From: a bacterium
GTDB taxonomy: Bacteria; Patescibacteriota; Saccharimonadia; Saccharimonadales; UBA4665
NCBI GenBank assembly: GCA_021800155.1
Contig: JAJYZG010000004.1
Coordinates: forward strand, 1-55,276
Reading direction: 5' to 3'
DNA length: 55,276 bases
Part shown: piece after piece, positions 1 to 8,528 of the stretch
How the letters are laid out: each line of letters begins with the position of its first letter
How positions within the stretch are numbered: the stretch's first letter is position 1
Position numbers and translations under genes: made by a program
The notes under the pieces: generated by a model
What the model was told of the DNA's origin: nothing
The model's input: the letters and a program-made list of their open reading frames with translations, nothing else
Database searches by the model: none

Positions 1-645
1 TCCTTAATTATGGCGTGTTTCATAGCTCTCTTCATAGTGAGAATTACGGTAACACTATTAGTATCTAACCGGTACTATTTCGGTAACATTACTTTTTATC
101 TAATGCGTCTTTCTAGGAATGATAGATACTTAGGAGTAAAATATTTAATCCATTTGTAGAAATAGCTTCTAGTAACAACATAATGTCGACAGGTTAAGCT
201 AACATTAAAACACCTTTGGGAGTGATTTATGACCTAAGACAATGCTTGGCTTCTTTACTTTCACTGACAAATTTAATACAGCTTAAAGCCTGATAATTTG
301 GTAGTATTGTTTCATAGATAGTAGATAATCCAATACGGTTAAACATATTTTTCTTGTCGTTATGTAGAATTAGTTATTACAAACTTATTCTACATGTCGG
401 AAGTGTCTACGGTCTATTTGAGTAATTCATAAAATAAAGAAACAAAAGCTTGATTCAATAAAGAAAGTAAAAAAATGTGTCGGATATTACGCCGAGCAAG
501 AGGTGCAAGTCTTAAACATTAAGCTTCTTCAGGTTTTTGGCATTTAACAATCGGCGGAGCGGTGGCTGATATAGATCAACAATATATGTGATATTTATTA
601 CATGATAGACTGTAACTACACAATTTAAATTAAGGAAATAGAATA
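1..645. other. Gene-free AT-rich stretch
   Basis: I find no convincing open reading frame, RNA gene or repeat here; all frames are broken by frequent stops. The last bases carry an AAGGA Shine-Dalgarno element (632-636) that serves the aminopeptidase starting at 646. The rest may be decayed sequence. Confidence 0.5.
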
Positions 646-3207
646 ATGCGCCAGGTCAGGCGGCTATATGGACAATTTGCTCCGCATAAATACATTCTCG
701 ATTTAGCACCAGATAAAGCCAGCATGAATTTTGCTGGCACTGCAATAATTGAAGGTGAGAAAACCGGACGGCCGTCAAAACGCGTGACTCTGCATGCAAA
801 AGAACTCACGATTGTCAGTGCCAAAATCTTTCGCAAAAACCGTTCAACTGAACAAGAGCTAAAGATTAATCGTCAAGTAATTCATAAAACTTATGACGAG
901 CTAAGACTTCACACCGACGAAACGCTATATCCTGGCGAATATCGGCTGGAAATAAGCTTTAAGGGTAAAATTACACGACCGATGAACGGACTATATCCGT
1001 GTTATTACAAGAACGGTAATAAAGATGAGATTATATTAGCTACTCAATTCGAGAGCCATCATGCGCGAGAAGTGTTTCCCTGTATCGATGAGCCCGAAGC
1101 CAAGGCGGTGTTCCGACTGGCGCTCACATCTTTAAAAGACGATACCGTGATCGCGAATACTGAAACCGTGAGTCGGTCCGCAACCAGCTCTAAGTTAGTA
1201 AAAACCGTGTTCGATGAAACCCCTAGGATGAGTACTTATTTGCTAGCCTTCGCCATCGGTAAACTTGACTGTCTCAGTCAAATTACTCAGGCGGGTGTAA
1301 CGGTACGGGCTTTTGCTAAACCTAGCGATGTTACCTATGCCACTTTCGCGCTTGACGTAGCCGTAAAAACTTTAGATTTTTTTAACGCTTACTTCGGAAT
1401 CGATTATCCTCTGTCGAAGTGTGATTTACTGGCGTTGCCGGATTTTGGATCTGGCGCTATGGAGAATTGGGGATTAATTACTTTTCGCGAACAAGCTATG
1501 CTAGTTGATCCTAAGAATACCAGTTTGATCATGAAACAGTATGTGGCTAACGTAGTCGCACATGAACTTACTCATCAATGGTTCGGTAATTTGGTAACAA
1601 TGCGCTGGTGGAACGATCTTTGGCTAAATGAGAGCTTCGCCACTTTAATGTCATACGTTGCCATAGACAAACTGTTCCCTGAATGGAACGCCTGGATGCA
1701 ATTTATCTCCGACGAGCAAAGCGCTGCATTGTGGCTAGATGCCTTAGAGTCAACCCATCCGATCAATGTTTCGATTCGGCATCCTGACGAAATTCGAACT
1801 ATTTTTGACAATATAAGTTACGAAAAGGGTGCAAGCGTGTTATTGATGCTAATGCGCTTTTTGGGCGAAGAAGATTTCCGAAAAGGACTAAAGTTGTATC
1901 TTAAACGTCACGCTTACTCCAACACTGAATCTACCGATCTTTGGCGAGCTTGGGAAGACGTGTCAGACAAACAAGTAGGGGATTTTATGGACAGTTGGAC
2001 CAAGCAGCCAGGATTTCCATTGCTTAAAGCAGACTTGAAGAATAGAGTACTGAGCATCTCTCAGCAACGTTTCTATATCAATCCACGGGCGAATAGGGAG
2101 TCTTCCATCTGGCCCATACCTTTGTTTACCAAACCTGAATTGAATAAACAACTACTGGTCAAGCAAGAGCAGACAATTACATTGCCTACCCAATCTCAGC
2201 TACCGGTAATTAATTATGGCAGAAACGCATTTGCTCGAGTGATCTATGCTAAGGAGAACCTCGATGAACTAAGTAAGGCGGTCGAATCCGGTAAGTTGTC
2301 GCCCCTTGATCGTATGGGCCTTCTAAGTGACAGTTTTGAAGCAGCCAAATCCGGCATACAAAAGACAACCGAGTCACTCAAGCTGTTAAATTCCTATGGA
2401 TCTGAAAACAATGTCGTAGTATGGGAAATCATTGCCGCCAATTTAGCTAATTTAAGATACGTTATGGATGATGAAAAGCTGCGCAAAGATTCTAACGTTT
2501 TCATTAACCGGCTAGCCACTAAACAGTACCAGCGCTTAGGCTGGGACTTGCATAAAGGCGAATCTCACTTTGATCAACTACTACGTCCGATAATTTTAAG
2601 TTTAATGTGTGTCAGTGAAAACCCGAACTCCCTTGACGAAGTAGCCAAGCGATTTAAGAACCTGACAAATAATCCGCTTCACCCAGATATCCGAAGCATC
2701 ATTTATGCTACAGTCGCCAGACATGGAGGCATAGCCGAGTATAACGCTATGGTTAAATTGCATAATGCTAGCTCTAACAGTGAAGAAAAGCTAGCACTTG
2801 CCGCAGGTATCACGAACTTTAAGCAGCCGGAACTAATTAATTCGGCCCTAGCAATGATTAAAAGCGATCAAGTTCGTTTACAAGACATTTCTTATTGGCT
2901 AAACTACTGCTTTGCTAACCGTTATTCCAAGAATTATACATGGCAGTGGCTCAAAGAAAATTGGAGCTGGCTTAAACAAAATATTGGCTCTGACTTAAGC
3001 TTCTATATGATACCTAGAATTGTCGCTAAGGCATACTCCGATTTAGACTTTATTCCAGAATTTAAAACATTTTTTGAGCATAATCTGACTGATGCGTTTA
3101 ACCGCTCGCTCGAACAAGCAATCGAGACTATTACTTGGCAGGCTTATTGGAAGCAACGTGACCTTGCCTCACTGCAAATTTTCTTTTCTGAAGATAGAGC
3201 GATTTAA
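646..3207 (+). CDS. M1 family zinc aminopeptidase
   Basis: This 853-residue protein is a gluzincin aminopeptidase that should remove N-terminal residues from peptides. The exopeptidase motif GAMEN lies at residues 270-274. The zinc motif HELTH is at 306-310 and the third ligand Glu329 sits in the following NES. The length fits the aminopeptidase N / tricorn-factor group, including an ERAP1-like helical C-terminal region. No signal peptide is visible, so it is probably cytoplasmic. The start is supported by AAGGA at 632-636. In a peptide-scavenging CPR cell it would recycle imported peptides (inference). Its last 77 bp overlap rnhB on the opposite strand. Confidence 0.95.
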   Translation: MRQVRRLYGQFAPHKYILDLAPDKASMNFAGTAIIEGEKTGRPSKRVTLHAKELTIVSAKIFRKNRSTEQELKINRQVIHKTYDELRLHTDETLYPGEYRLEISFKGKITRPMNGLYPCYYKNGNKDEIILATQFESHHAREVFPCIDEPEAKAVFRLALTSLKDDTVIANTETVSRSATSSKLVKTVFDETPRMSTYLLAFAIGKLDCLSQITQAGVTVRAFAKPSDVTYATFALDVAVKTLDFFNAYFGIDYPLSKCDLLALPDFGSGAMENWGLITFREQAMLVDPKNTSLIMKQYVANVVAHELTHQWFGNLVTMRWWNDLWLNESFATLMSYVAIDKLFPEWNAWMQFISDEQSAALWLDALESTHPINVSIRHPDEIRTIFDNISYEKGASVLLMLMRFLGEEDFRKGLKLYLKRHAYSNTESTDLWRAWEDVSDKQVGDFMDSWTKQPGFPLLKADLKNRVLSISQQRFYINPRANRESSIWPIPLFTKPELNKQLLVKQEQTITLPTQSQLPVINYGRNAFARVIYAKENLDELSKAVESGKLSPLDRMGLLSDSFEAAKSGIQKTTESLKLLNSYGSENNVVVWEIIAANLANLRYVMDDEKLRKDSNVFINRLATKQYQRLGWDLHKGESHFDQLLRPIILSLMCVSENPNSLDEVAKRFKNLTNNPLHPDIRSIIYATVARHGGIAEYNAMVKLHNASSNSEEKLALAAGITNFKQPELINSALAMIKSDQVRLQDISYWLNYCFANRYSKNYTWQWLKENWSWLKQNIGSDLSFYMIPRIVAKAYSDLDFIPEFKTFFEHNLTDAFNRSLEQAIETITWQAYWKQRDLASLQIFFSEDRAI

Positions 3208-3745
3208 CAGGCTCAAACTGAAGCCGATGAGCAGGAGTATATCCATAACGCGAAAGTGCCTGTCTATGCAACACAGTACAGTATCCGACGTGCTTGTCGA
3301 AGCCAAAGTCGGGATATTTTTTTGCAAGCTTAAACATGTATTCATCTCGCGCAACTTTGGCAATTATTGACGCCGCCATTACTGCCGGCTCTATTTTATC
3401 CGCTCCGACTAATGTTCTAACACTATATTTCTTCGGAACATAATTAAAATTACCGTCCAGCACTATCTGCTCAGGCGCAAACGTTAGCTCTTTCAAAGCT
3501 CGCTCTGCGCCAATGGTCAAACTGTTGGATAGCCCCCGATCATTAAGCTCATCAACTGTTACCCATCCTATACCAATGAAGACAGCCTCTTTATAAATAA
3601 TTACCGCCAACTCGCTCCGACGAGTCCTGCTCAATAGCTTAGAGTCGTTAAGGCCAACAATCGGATGGTTTAGGGCAACTGCTGCTACAACCAGTGGGCC
3701 AGCAATACAACCACGTCCCACTTCATCTAAACCTACTACCAACAT
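3131..3745 (-). CDS. rnhB: Ribonuclease HII
   Basis: The 204-residue protein is RNase HII, which cuts RNA in RNA-DNA hybrids and at single ribonucleotides misincorporated into DNA. The signature DEVGRG holds Asp7 and Glu8. Asp97 in DGN and Asp116 in the GADKIEP segment complete the four-acid metal site, followed by the conserved ASIIAKVARD block. It lies 19 nt downstream of rplS on the same strand, a common rplS-rnhB pairing. The final 25 residues, beyond the HRLQFEP block, are encoded in the 77 bp that overlap the M1 aminopeptidase gene tail to tail. Confidence 0.96.
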   Translation of the reverse strand: MLVVGLDEVGRGCIAGPLVVAAVALNHPIVGLNDSKLLSRTRRSELAVIIYKEAVFIGIGWVTVDELNDRGLSNSLTIGAERALKELTFAPEQIVLDGNFNYVPKKYSVRTLVGADKIEPAVMAASIIAKVARDEYMFKLAKKYPDFGFDKHVGYCTVLHRQALSRYGYTPAHRLQFEPVKSLYLQKRKFAVRQGHVASNKPAK

Positions 3746-3764
3746 AAGTCTCTTTTATTATGTT

Positions 3765-4220
3765 TTAGCTGGCGTCTGACTTAGGCTCTTCGCCGCCAGC
3801 TTGCGTTACGGATTCAGGTATTTCTGATTCGGCAGAAGCCGCTTCAGGAATTGTATTTACTGCCTCACGGTCGAATTCTATCCCGCTCAGTCTGGCAGCC
3901 TTACCGGTACGCGCACGCATATATGATAAGTAATTGCGCCGCACTCTACTTCGTTTAGTAACTTCGATCTTTACTACTAGTGGGCTATGGACTAAAAAAC
4001 TTTTTTCGACACCTATTCCACTTGCTATTCTACGGACCGTAATCCGACTTAAGTGCCCACTCTGGCGACGAGTTTGGATGACCAGACCAGTGAACACCTG
4101 GATTCGCTCTTTATTACCTTCGCGTATCCGTTGATGCACGCGCACACTATCGCCGCTTCTTACAGCTACGACATTAGGCTTTTGCTGCTCCTTATTGATC
4201 GCTTCGATCACGCTTGACAT
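3765..4220 (-). CDS. rplS: 50S ribosomal protein L19
   Basis: Residues 1 to about 115 match L19, a large-subunit protein at the interface with the 30S subunit. Typical blocks are RSGDSVRVHQRI, the VFTGLVI strand and TVRRIASGIGVEKSF. The 151-residue length exceeds the usual 115 or so because of an acidic, Ala/Glu/Ser-rich tail of about 35 residues that looks disordered. Such tails occur in some CPR ribosomal proteins. It is the first gene of the rplS-rnhB pair. No clear promoter was found upstream. Confidence 0.96.
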   Translation of the reverse strand: MSSVIEAINKEQQKPNVVAVRSGDSVRVHQRIREGNKERIQVFTGLVIQTRRQSGHLSRITVRRIASGIGVEKSFLVHSPLVVKIEVTKRSRVRRNYLSYMRARTGKAARLSGIEFDREAVNTIPEAASAESEIPESVTQAGGEEPKSDAS

Positions 4221-4539
4221 ATCCGTACTAGACTACACTATTAGCCCCTTGATGTAAATCCAAGCAAGAACCATTTATTGAATATTGTTTAAGAGTCATG
4301 CACAGACAGTGAGCAGCATCAGGATATTATCGAAGGTTATCCGCCGATATTGAAATTAAGATTCAGACAACCAAACAGACTATAGTAAACTGATGTCACC
4401 CTCCAGCTAAAATGTACACACTGTCTTTAGCTAACACACAGTATGATTAAGTTAGTAATGTGATATGAGGTTATAATACCTATTAATTGATACGATATTG
4501 CCCACAGATTAAAGCTCGGATCCCATTGAAAACGCTAAA

Positions 4540-5567
4540 AACAAAGGTATGCCAATCGCTTAAGCAGCAGTTAAATACAAAGTATATCTTAGAACTATCT
4601 ACGGCCGTCTAAGAAAGTTAATCGATAATGGCAACAAGAACTCAATACTAGAAAACAACTGCTTAAAGAAGATCTAACAGCTCTACAACAGATTAGGTCG
4701 AGCTACAACTGAACTTAAACGCCCAAAAAGCAAGTCGGCTAAAAGTTTCTTAAGTATCTTGAAGTTGTCCAAAAAACCAGATTTTACTGTACTAGAACGA
4801 TTAGAGCTAAACGAGACCAATTAGCTGTTAGTTTGCTTATGCTGCCCTAAACGAACATCGCTTTTACGGAGTTTATCGTTCGAATATTCATTTAGACCAG
4901 AGTGAAAACAAAACCAGAAGAATCCATAATCTAGCCGCTATCAAGGTGACTAGTGCATCTAAAAAAGAGAAAATACAAGCCCACTAAGCCGGAGATTGTT
5001 GCACCACCCAGCGCTCTAAAAGAGTTGGCTGTATTTAAAGATTAAACCGGGCAACAATCCGGCATTAACTACTCAGGTATGGTTAACTCAAGGGCTTGGG
5101 CGAAAAAATTTAGCTATCTTTGGTTTAACAGCATCCTGTTGTATTTATCTGCTGTAATAGATCTAAAAACCAGACGGGTTGTTAGTTGGCGGTTAAATTT
5201 CTACTACTCTATCGAGCTATTTTACGCGGCCGTACTTGATGGGCTATCTAAGCATGCGCCGCCTGTAATTCCGGACTCTTGCCAAGACAGTGAATAATTA
5301 AGCTATAAACACCAACTTATCTGTCAGAAAATGGAGATTACCCTAAGTTACTCTAACAAATTCAGTGCACAGTAGAAGGGCATTATGGAAAGATGGTTTG
5401 GTGGCTTTAAAGATGAACTTAAACCACTAACCAGACTTAGTGATCCAACTGGGACTCATGAAACTGTAGCTTTACAGATCCACTACTACAACACGATGAG
5501 AATCCAAAATACTTTAAAAACAACACTAGCAAACTGTGTTAATGGATTAACTAAGACTAAGGGCTAG
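4540..5567 (+). pseudogene. Decayed IS3-family transposase remnant
   Basis: Pieces of an IS3-type OrfB transposase can be read in several frames with stops between them. At 4862 onward an FYGVYR...SENKTRR segment matches the region before the DDE core. At 5079-5297 YLSAVIDLKTRRVVSW matches the integrase core around the first catalytic Asp. The same frame continues through stops at 5295-5297 and near 5373 as MEITLSYS and MERWFGGFKDEL, then ends with the family's HYYNTMRIQ-like C-terminus (5385-5567). A frameshift lies near 5085 and another between 4950 and 5079. The part before 4860 is only faintly similar to the N-terminal region. The element must be inactive. No terminal inverted repeats were recognised. 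Confidence 0.75.
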
Positions 5568-5909
5568 GTGTTCGCAGAAGGGAGAGGTTGACACAACGCT
5601 CTTGAATATATATGAAGATCAAGGTAATTTAGCCGCAGAAATCTCATTACCTCAATTGAAAAGTGAGGAATTAGCGTAACTCTAGATTAGGCGTGATCAG
5701 AAGTTAAATATTGCACGATGAACAAATCGAACGAAAAGATCGCCGTTATTACCTGCACGAAAGCAGCAACAGCTATTTACACCGCGTAACGATATGCTAA
5801 AAAGAGACACTGGATAAAGCTGAGGCTGCGTTTAATGACTGCAGAAGATAACAATGCCAATCAGCACAAATCCTATACGAAACTACTACCCGTCAAATAG
5901 CATATTGTG
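5568..5909. other. Gene-free stretch, possibly decayed coding sequence
   Basis: Short open runs on the plus strand (about 5605-5680) and frequent stops suggest eroded coding DNA next to the IS3 remnant. A TTGACA (5588-5593) and TATGAA (5611-5616) spaced by 17 bp resemble a sigma-70 promoter, but no intact gene follows. No RNA gene was recognised. Confidence 0.3.
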
Positions 5910-7517
5910 CTAGCCAATAACACGATAAACTTCACTCAATGTGGTTTTGCCAGATATGACCTTTAGCATTGCATCTTGCAACATGGTAAGCATGCCGCTT
6001 GATATGGCGGCGTGCTCAATGAGCTCAGTGTTCACGACCGTCGATGGCGTAGTCAATACTTGTTGTATGGAATCTGTAATAGTCAACTGCTCGCGGATAG
6101 GTAGAATGCCACGATAACCATAAGGATTATTTTGACTCATCCCTGGTTTATAAAGAGTTAGGTTCTCTAATGACGGTCGTTCAATTCCCCCAGGCAAGGT
6201 ATCTATGACTTGTTGAATTAACTGAACTTCCTCGGGTGTTGCGGAGTAAGCCTGTTTAGTCTCATTATCTAGCAGTCTGACTAGCCGCTGGGCCATTATC
6301 AGTCGGATTGAAGAAACGAACAAAGGATTTTGCCCAATAACATCTGCTAAGCGAGTTAAGGCTGCGGCGGCACTACCGGCGTGAAATGTAGATAAAACCA
6401 AGTGCCCGGTCAGAGCGGCTTGGAGTGCCGTGCGAGACGTGTCCTGATCACGTATCTCGCCAATCATTACAATATCTGGATCAAGCCTTAATACGGCTCG
6501 CAGTTTATCGCCAAATGACGAATCATCGCCGCTTTCGCTTGAGCGTACAGAAATTTGTGTAACTCCATGAAACTGAAATTCCACCGGATCTTCTATAGTA
6601 ATTATTTTGCGTTCCTCCTGATTAAGGCTGTTGAGTATTGAATACAGGGTAGTGGTTTTCCCTGACCCGGTAGGACCCACAACCATAACTAATCCTGAAG
6701 GTTTGCTGATTATGGAGTCCACCTCAGCCCTTTCTTTCGGTGATAGAGCCAAGCGATCCAGCTGAAACAATGCTTGGTCCATATTAAACAAACGCATTAC
6801 TATGTCAATCCCGTTGATAGTAGGCACAGTTTCTAATCGAACGTTTACATCCACCACTGTTTGGTCTGCCATTATGACCTTTTGCGAAATATGTCCTTGT
6901 TGCGCTTCATTACTGCCAGTTGATATGTCTCCGGCACTAGCAATAGCAGCCAGCAAGACACGATATTTATCCATCGAGATACGTGCTATTACGTGCAGCA
7001 CGCCGTCAATCCGAAAACGGATTCTCACACCATCATCTTGAGTTTCGATGTGAACATCGCTAGCATTCAACCGGTGCGCTTGTGAAACTAGGTAAGCTAG
7101 CATGTCGTCGGCTTGGACTTCATTTAAAATATTGGAGATTTGTTCAATGAGAGCCTTGGATCCGGCATCCTTAAGTTCAATATTGTGGTAAACAATCTCT
7201 TTGGGTGGATCATATAGATTCATGTATTCATGAAATCCGGGCTCGGAAATCAATGCGTAGTTAACCCTGCGATCAGAAAAGCGTTCCGTCAATGTCTTAA
7301 GGGCGGATTGAGGCGTAGTGTTAAGAATCCCAAAAGTAATGTGGTAATCATCTGCTTTGACTGGTAATGCGCGGTAGCCGCGCATTTCGTTGATAGTAAT
7401 CAGGTTCGGGTATAACTGTTTGTTCGCCATTGCTGAAGTATCAAGGTAATCGAAGCCTAGCAGTCGGGCGCGCCGTAAGGTGGCATTTTCTTCATCAGAA
7501 CGTAAATTATTACTCAT
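5910..7517 (-). CDS. PilB/GspE-like secretion ATPase
   Basis: This 535-residue protein is a type II/type IV pilus assembly ATPase, a hexameric motor on the cytoplasmic face of the membrane. Walker A GPTGSGKT is at 281-288, the Asp box around ITIEDPVEF at 306-314, Walker B DPDIVMIGE at 346-354 and the His box GHLVLSTFHA at 371-380. An N-terminal T2SSE-N-like domain covers roughly residues 1-110. The zinc tetracysteine element found near the C-terminus of most PilB/GspE proteins is absent; the protein has no cysteine. A -10 TATACT (7541-7536) and an AAGGAT site about 8 nt upstream support the start. No other pilus gene is in the window. PilT is less likely because of the long N-terminal domain. 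Confidence 0.9.
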   Translation of the reverse strand: MSNNLRSDEENATLRRARLLGFDYLDTSAMANKQLYPNLITINEMRGYRALPVKADDYHITFGILNTTPQSALKTLTERFSDRRVNYALISEPGFHEYMNLYDPPKEIVYHNIELKDAGSKALIEQISNILNEVQADDMLAYLVSQAHRLNASDVHIETQDDGVRIRFRIDGVLHVIARISMDKYRVLLAAIASAGDISTGSNEAQQGHISQKVIMADQTVVDVNVRLETVPTINGIDIVMRLFNMDQALFQLDRLALSPKERAEVDSIISKPSGLVMVVGPTGSGKTTTLYSILNSLNQEERKIITIEDPVEFQFHGVTQISVRSSESGDDSSFGDKLRAVLRLDPDIVMIGEIRDQDTSRTALQAALTGHLVLSTFHAGSAAAALTRLADVIGQNPLFVSSIRLIMAQRLVRLLDNETKQAYSATPEEVQLIQQVIDTLPGGIERPSLENLTLYKPGMSQNNPYGYRGILPIREQLTITDSIQQVLTTPSTVVNTELIEHAAISSGMLTMLQDAMLKVISGKTTLSEVYRVIG

Positions 7518-7614
7518 AATGCATGATCCTTAATTAGTATAAAGCATTAACACATATCCCGACTGCTACTTAAAAAATAGAATTTAAAATTGTAAGCTTT
7601 ATAGGCCGGTAATA

Positions 7615-8124
7615 ATGAAAGCGAACATCAACCTTTATCTTATAATCAATAACGTTAGAAGCGCTCATAACGTCGGCGCAATGTTAAGAACTGCCGAAGG
7701 ATTCGCTGTTAAACAGGTTATTTTGTGCGGTTATACACCCTATCCAAGACTAGTAAATGATCAGCGCCCATGCCACATAAGCGCTAAAGTAGATGCGCAA
7801 ATTGCCAAGACTGCTCTCGGAGCAGAACACATGCTCTACTGGGATCATGCAGCCGACTTACCCACAGCGATCCAAAAAATCAGGCATGCTGAAGATGTTG
7901 AAGTAGTCTCTCTGGAACTACTACCTGAAGCACAAACAATTGAACGCTTTAAGCCCACCCGCAGCATCGCGTTGATAGTAGGTAATGAAGTCAAAGGTAT
8001 TGAACCTGATGAGCTTAAATATTGCGACAAAATTATCGCTATCCCAATGCGCGGATCCAAAGAGTCCTTTAATGTAAGTGTTGCAGCAGGGATAGCACTG
8101 TTTTACTTAACTCTTATGGTATAA
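7615..8124 (+). CDS. TrmH/SpoU-family RNA 2'-O-methyltransferase
   Basis: The 169-residue protein has the three SPOUT motifs. An N-terminal block reads NNVRSAHNVGAMLRTAEGF, then comes IVGNEVKGIEPD in the middle, and the C-terminal IPMRGSKESFNVSVAAGIA forms the knotted SAM site. The family methylates ribose 2'-OH in tRNA or rRNA; the target cannot be told from sequence. It is short and lacks an N-terminal substrate-binding domain, like TrmL and minimal TrmH proteins. It is divergent from the PilB-like gene. Its last bases overlap an extended -10 for the next gene. Confidence 0.9.
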   Translation: MKANINLYLIINNVRSAHNVGAMLRTAEGFAVKQVILCGYTPYPRLVNDQRPCHISAKVDAQIAKTALGAEHMLYWDHAADLPTAIQKIRHAEDVEVVSLELLPEAQTIERFKPTRSIALIVGNEVKGIEPDELKYCDKIIAIPMRGSKESFNVSVAAGIALFYLTLMV

Positions 8125-8125
8125 T
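8117..8125 (+). promoter_or_regulatory. Extended -10 promoter
   Basis: TGGTATAAT is a perfect TGn-TATAAT element overlapping the stop codon of the preceding methyltransferase gene. Transcription would start near 8132, about 19 nt before the membrane protein start at 8151. No -35 is evident. Confidence 0.6.
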
Positions 8126-8150
8126 ATGCAAATAATAAAAAATACAAAAA

Positions 8151-8528
8151 ATGTCCCTCACCCCCAAAAAAACTCCGGCTGCATCACACAAGAAACTACA
8201 AGCTCGACATCACCGTCAAACAAAATCATACCTCAAAGCATACTGGCCTTATATACCGGTTAGTGCAATAATCGGGGCGGGAGTAATAATTGCGCACTAC
8301 ACCGGCCATACACATGACTTAATTTTAACTAACTACACTTATTACGACATTGTAGAGTCAAGCATTGGCTTATTTGCTTTAGCTGTCTTTCTCTTGCGGC
8401 ACGCCTTTGCTTGGCGAAAGGTTTTAGTTGAGGGTGAAGAATTTGCAGCCAAGCATCCGTTATTGGATATCGGCTTGGTTTCTATAGCAGTTGTTGGTTT
8501 GCTGCTAGCTCATCAATTTCCGGGTTAA
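8151..8528 (+). CDS. Small membrane protein, function unknown
   Basis: I do not recognise this 125-residue protein. A basic N-terminus rich in Lys, His and Arg (residues 1-30) is followed by three hydrophobic segments at about 35-50, 68-83 and 105-121, predicting a three-pass membrane protein. No ribosome-binding site is visible, but an extended -10 lies just upstream. Its stop codon overlaps the dnaE stop in a shared TTAA at 8525-8528, so the two genes converge. Confidence 0.7.
   Translation: MSLTPKKTPAASHKKLQARHHRQTKSYLKAYWPYIPVSAIIGAGVIIAHYTGHTHDLILTNYTYYDIVESSIGLFALAVFLLRHAFAWRKVLVEGEEFAAKHPLLDIGLVSIAVVGLLLAHQFPG

Noticed and set aside
5588-5616. TTGACA-17-TATGAA promoter
   Set aside because: It resembles a promoter but drives no intact gene; it may be a relic or chance match.
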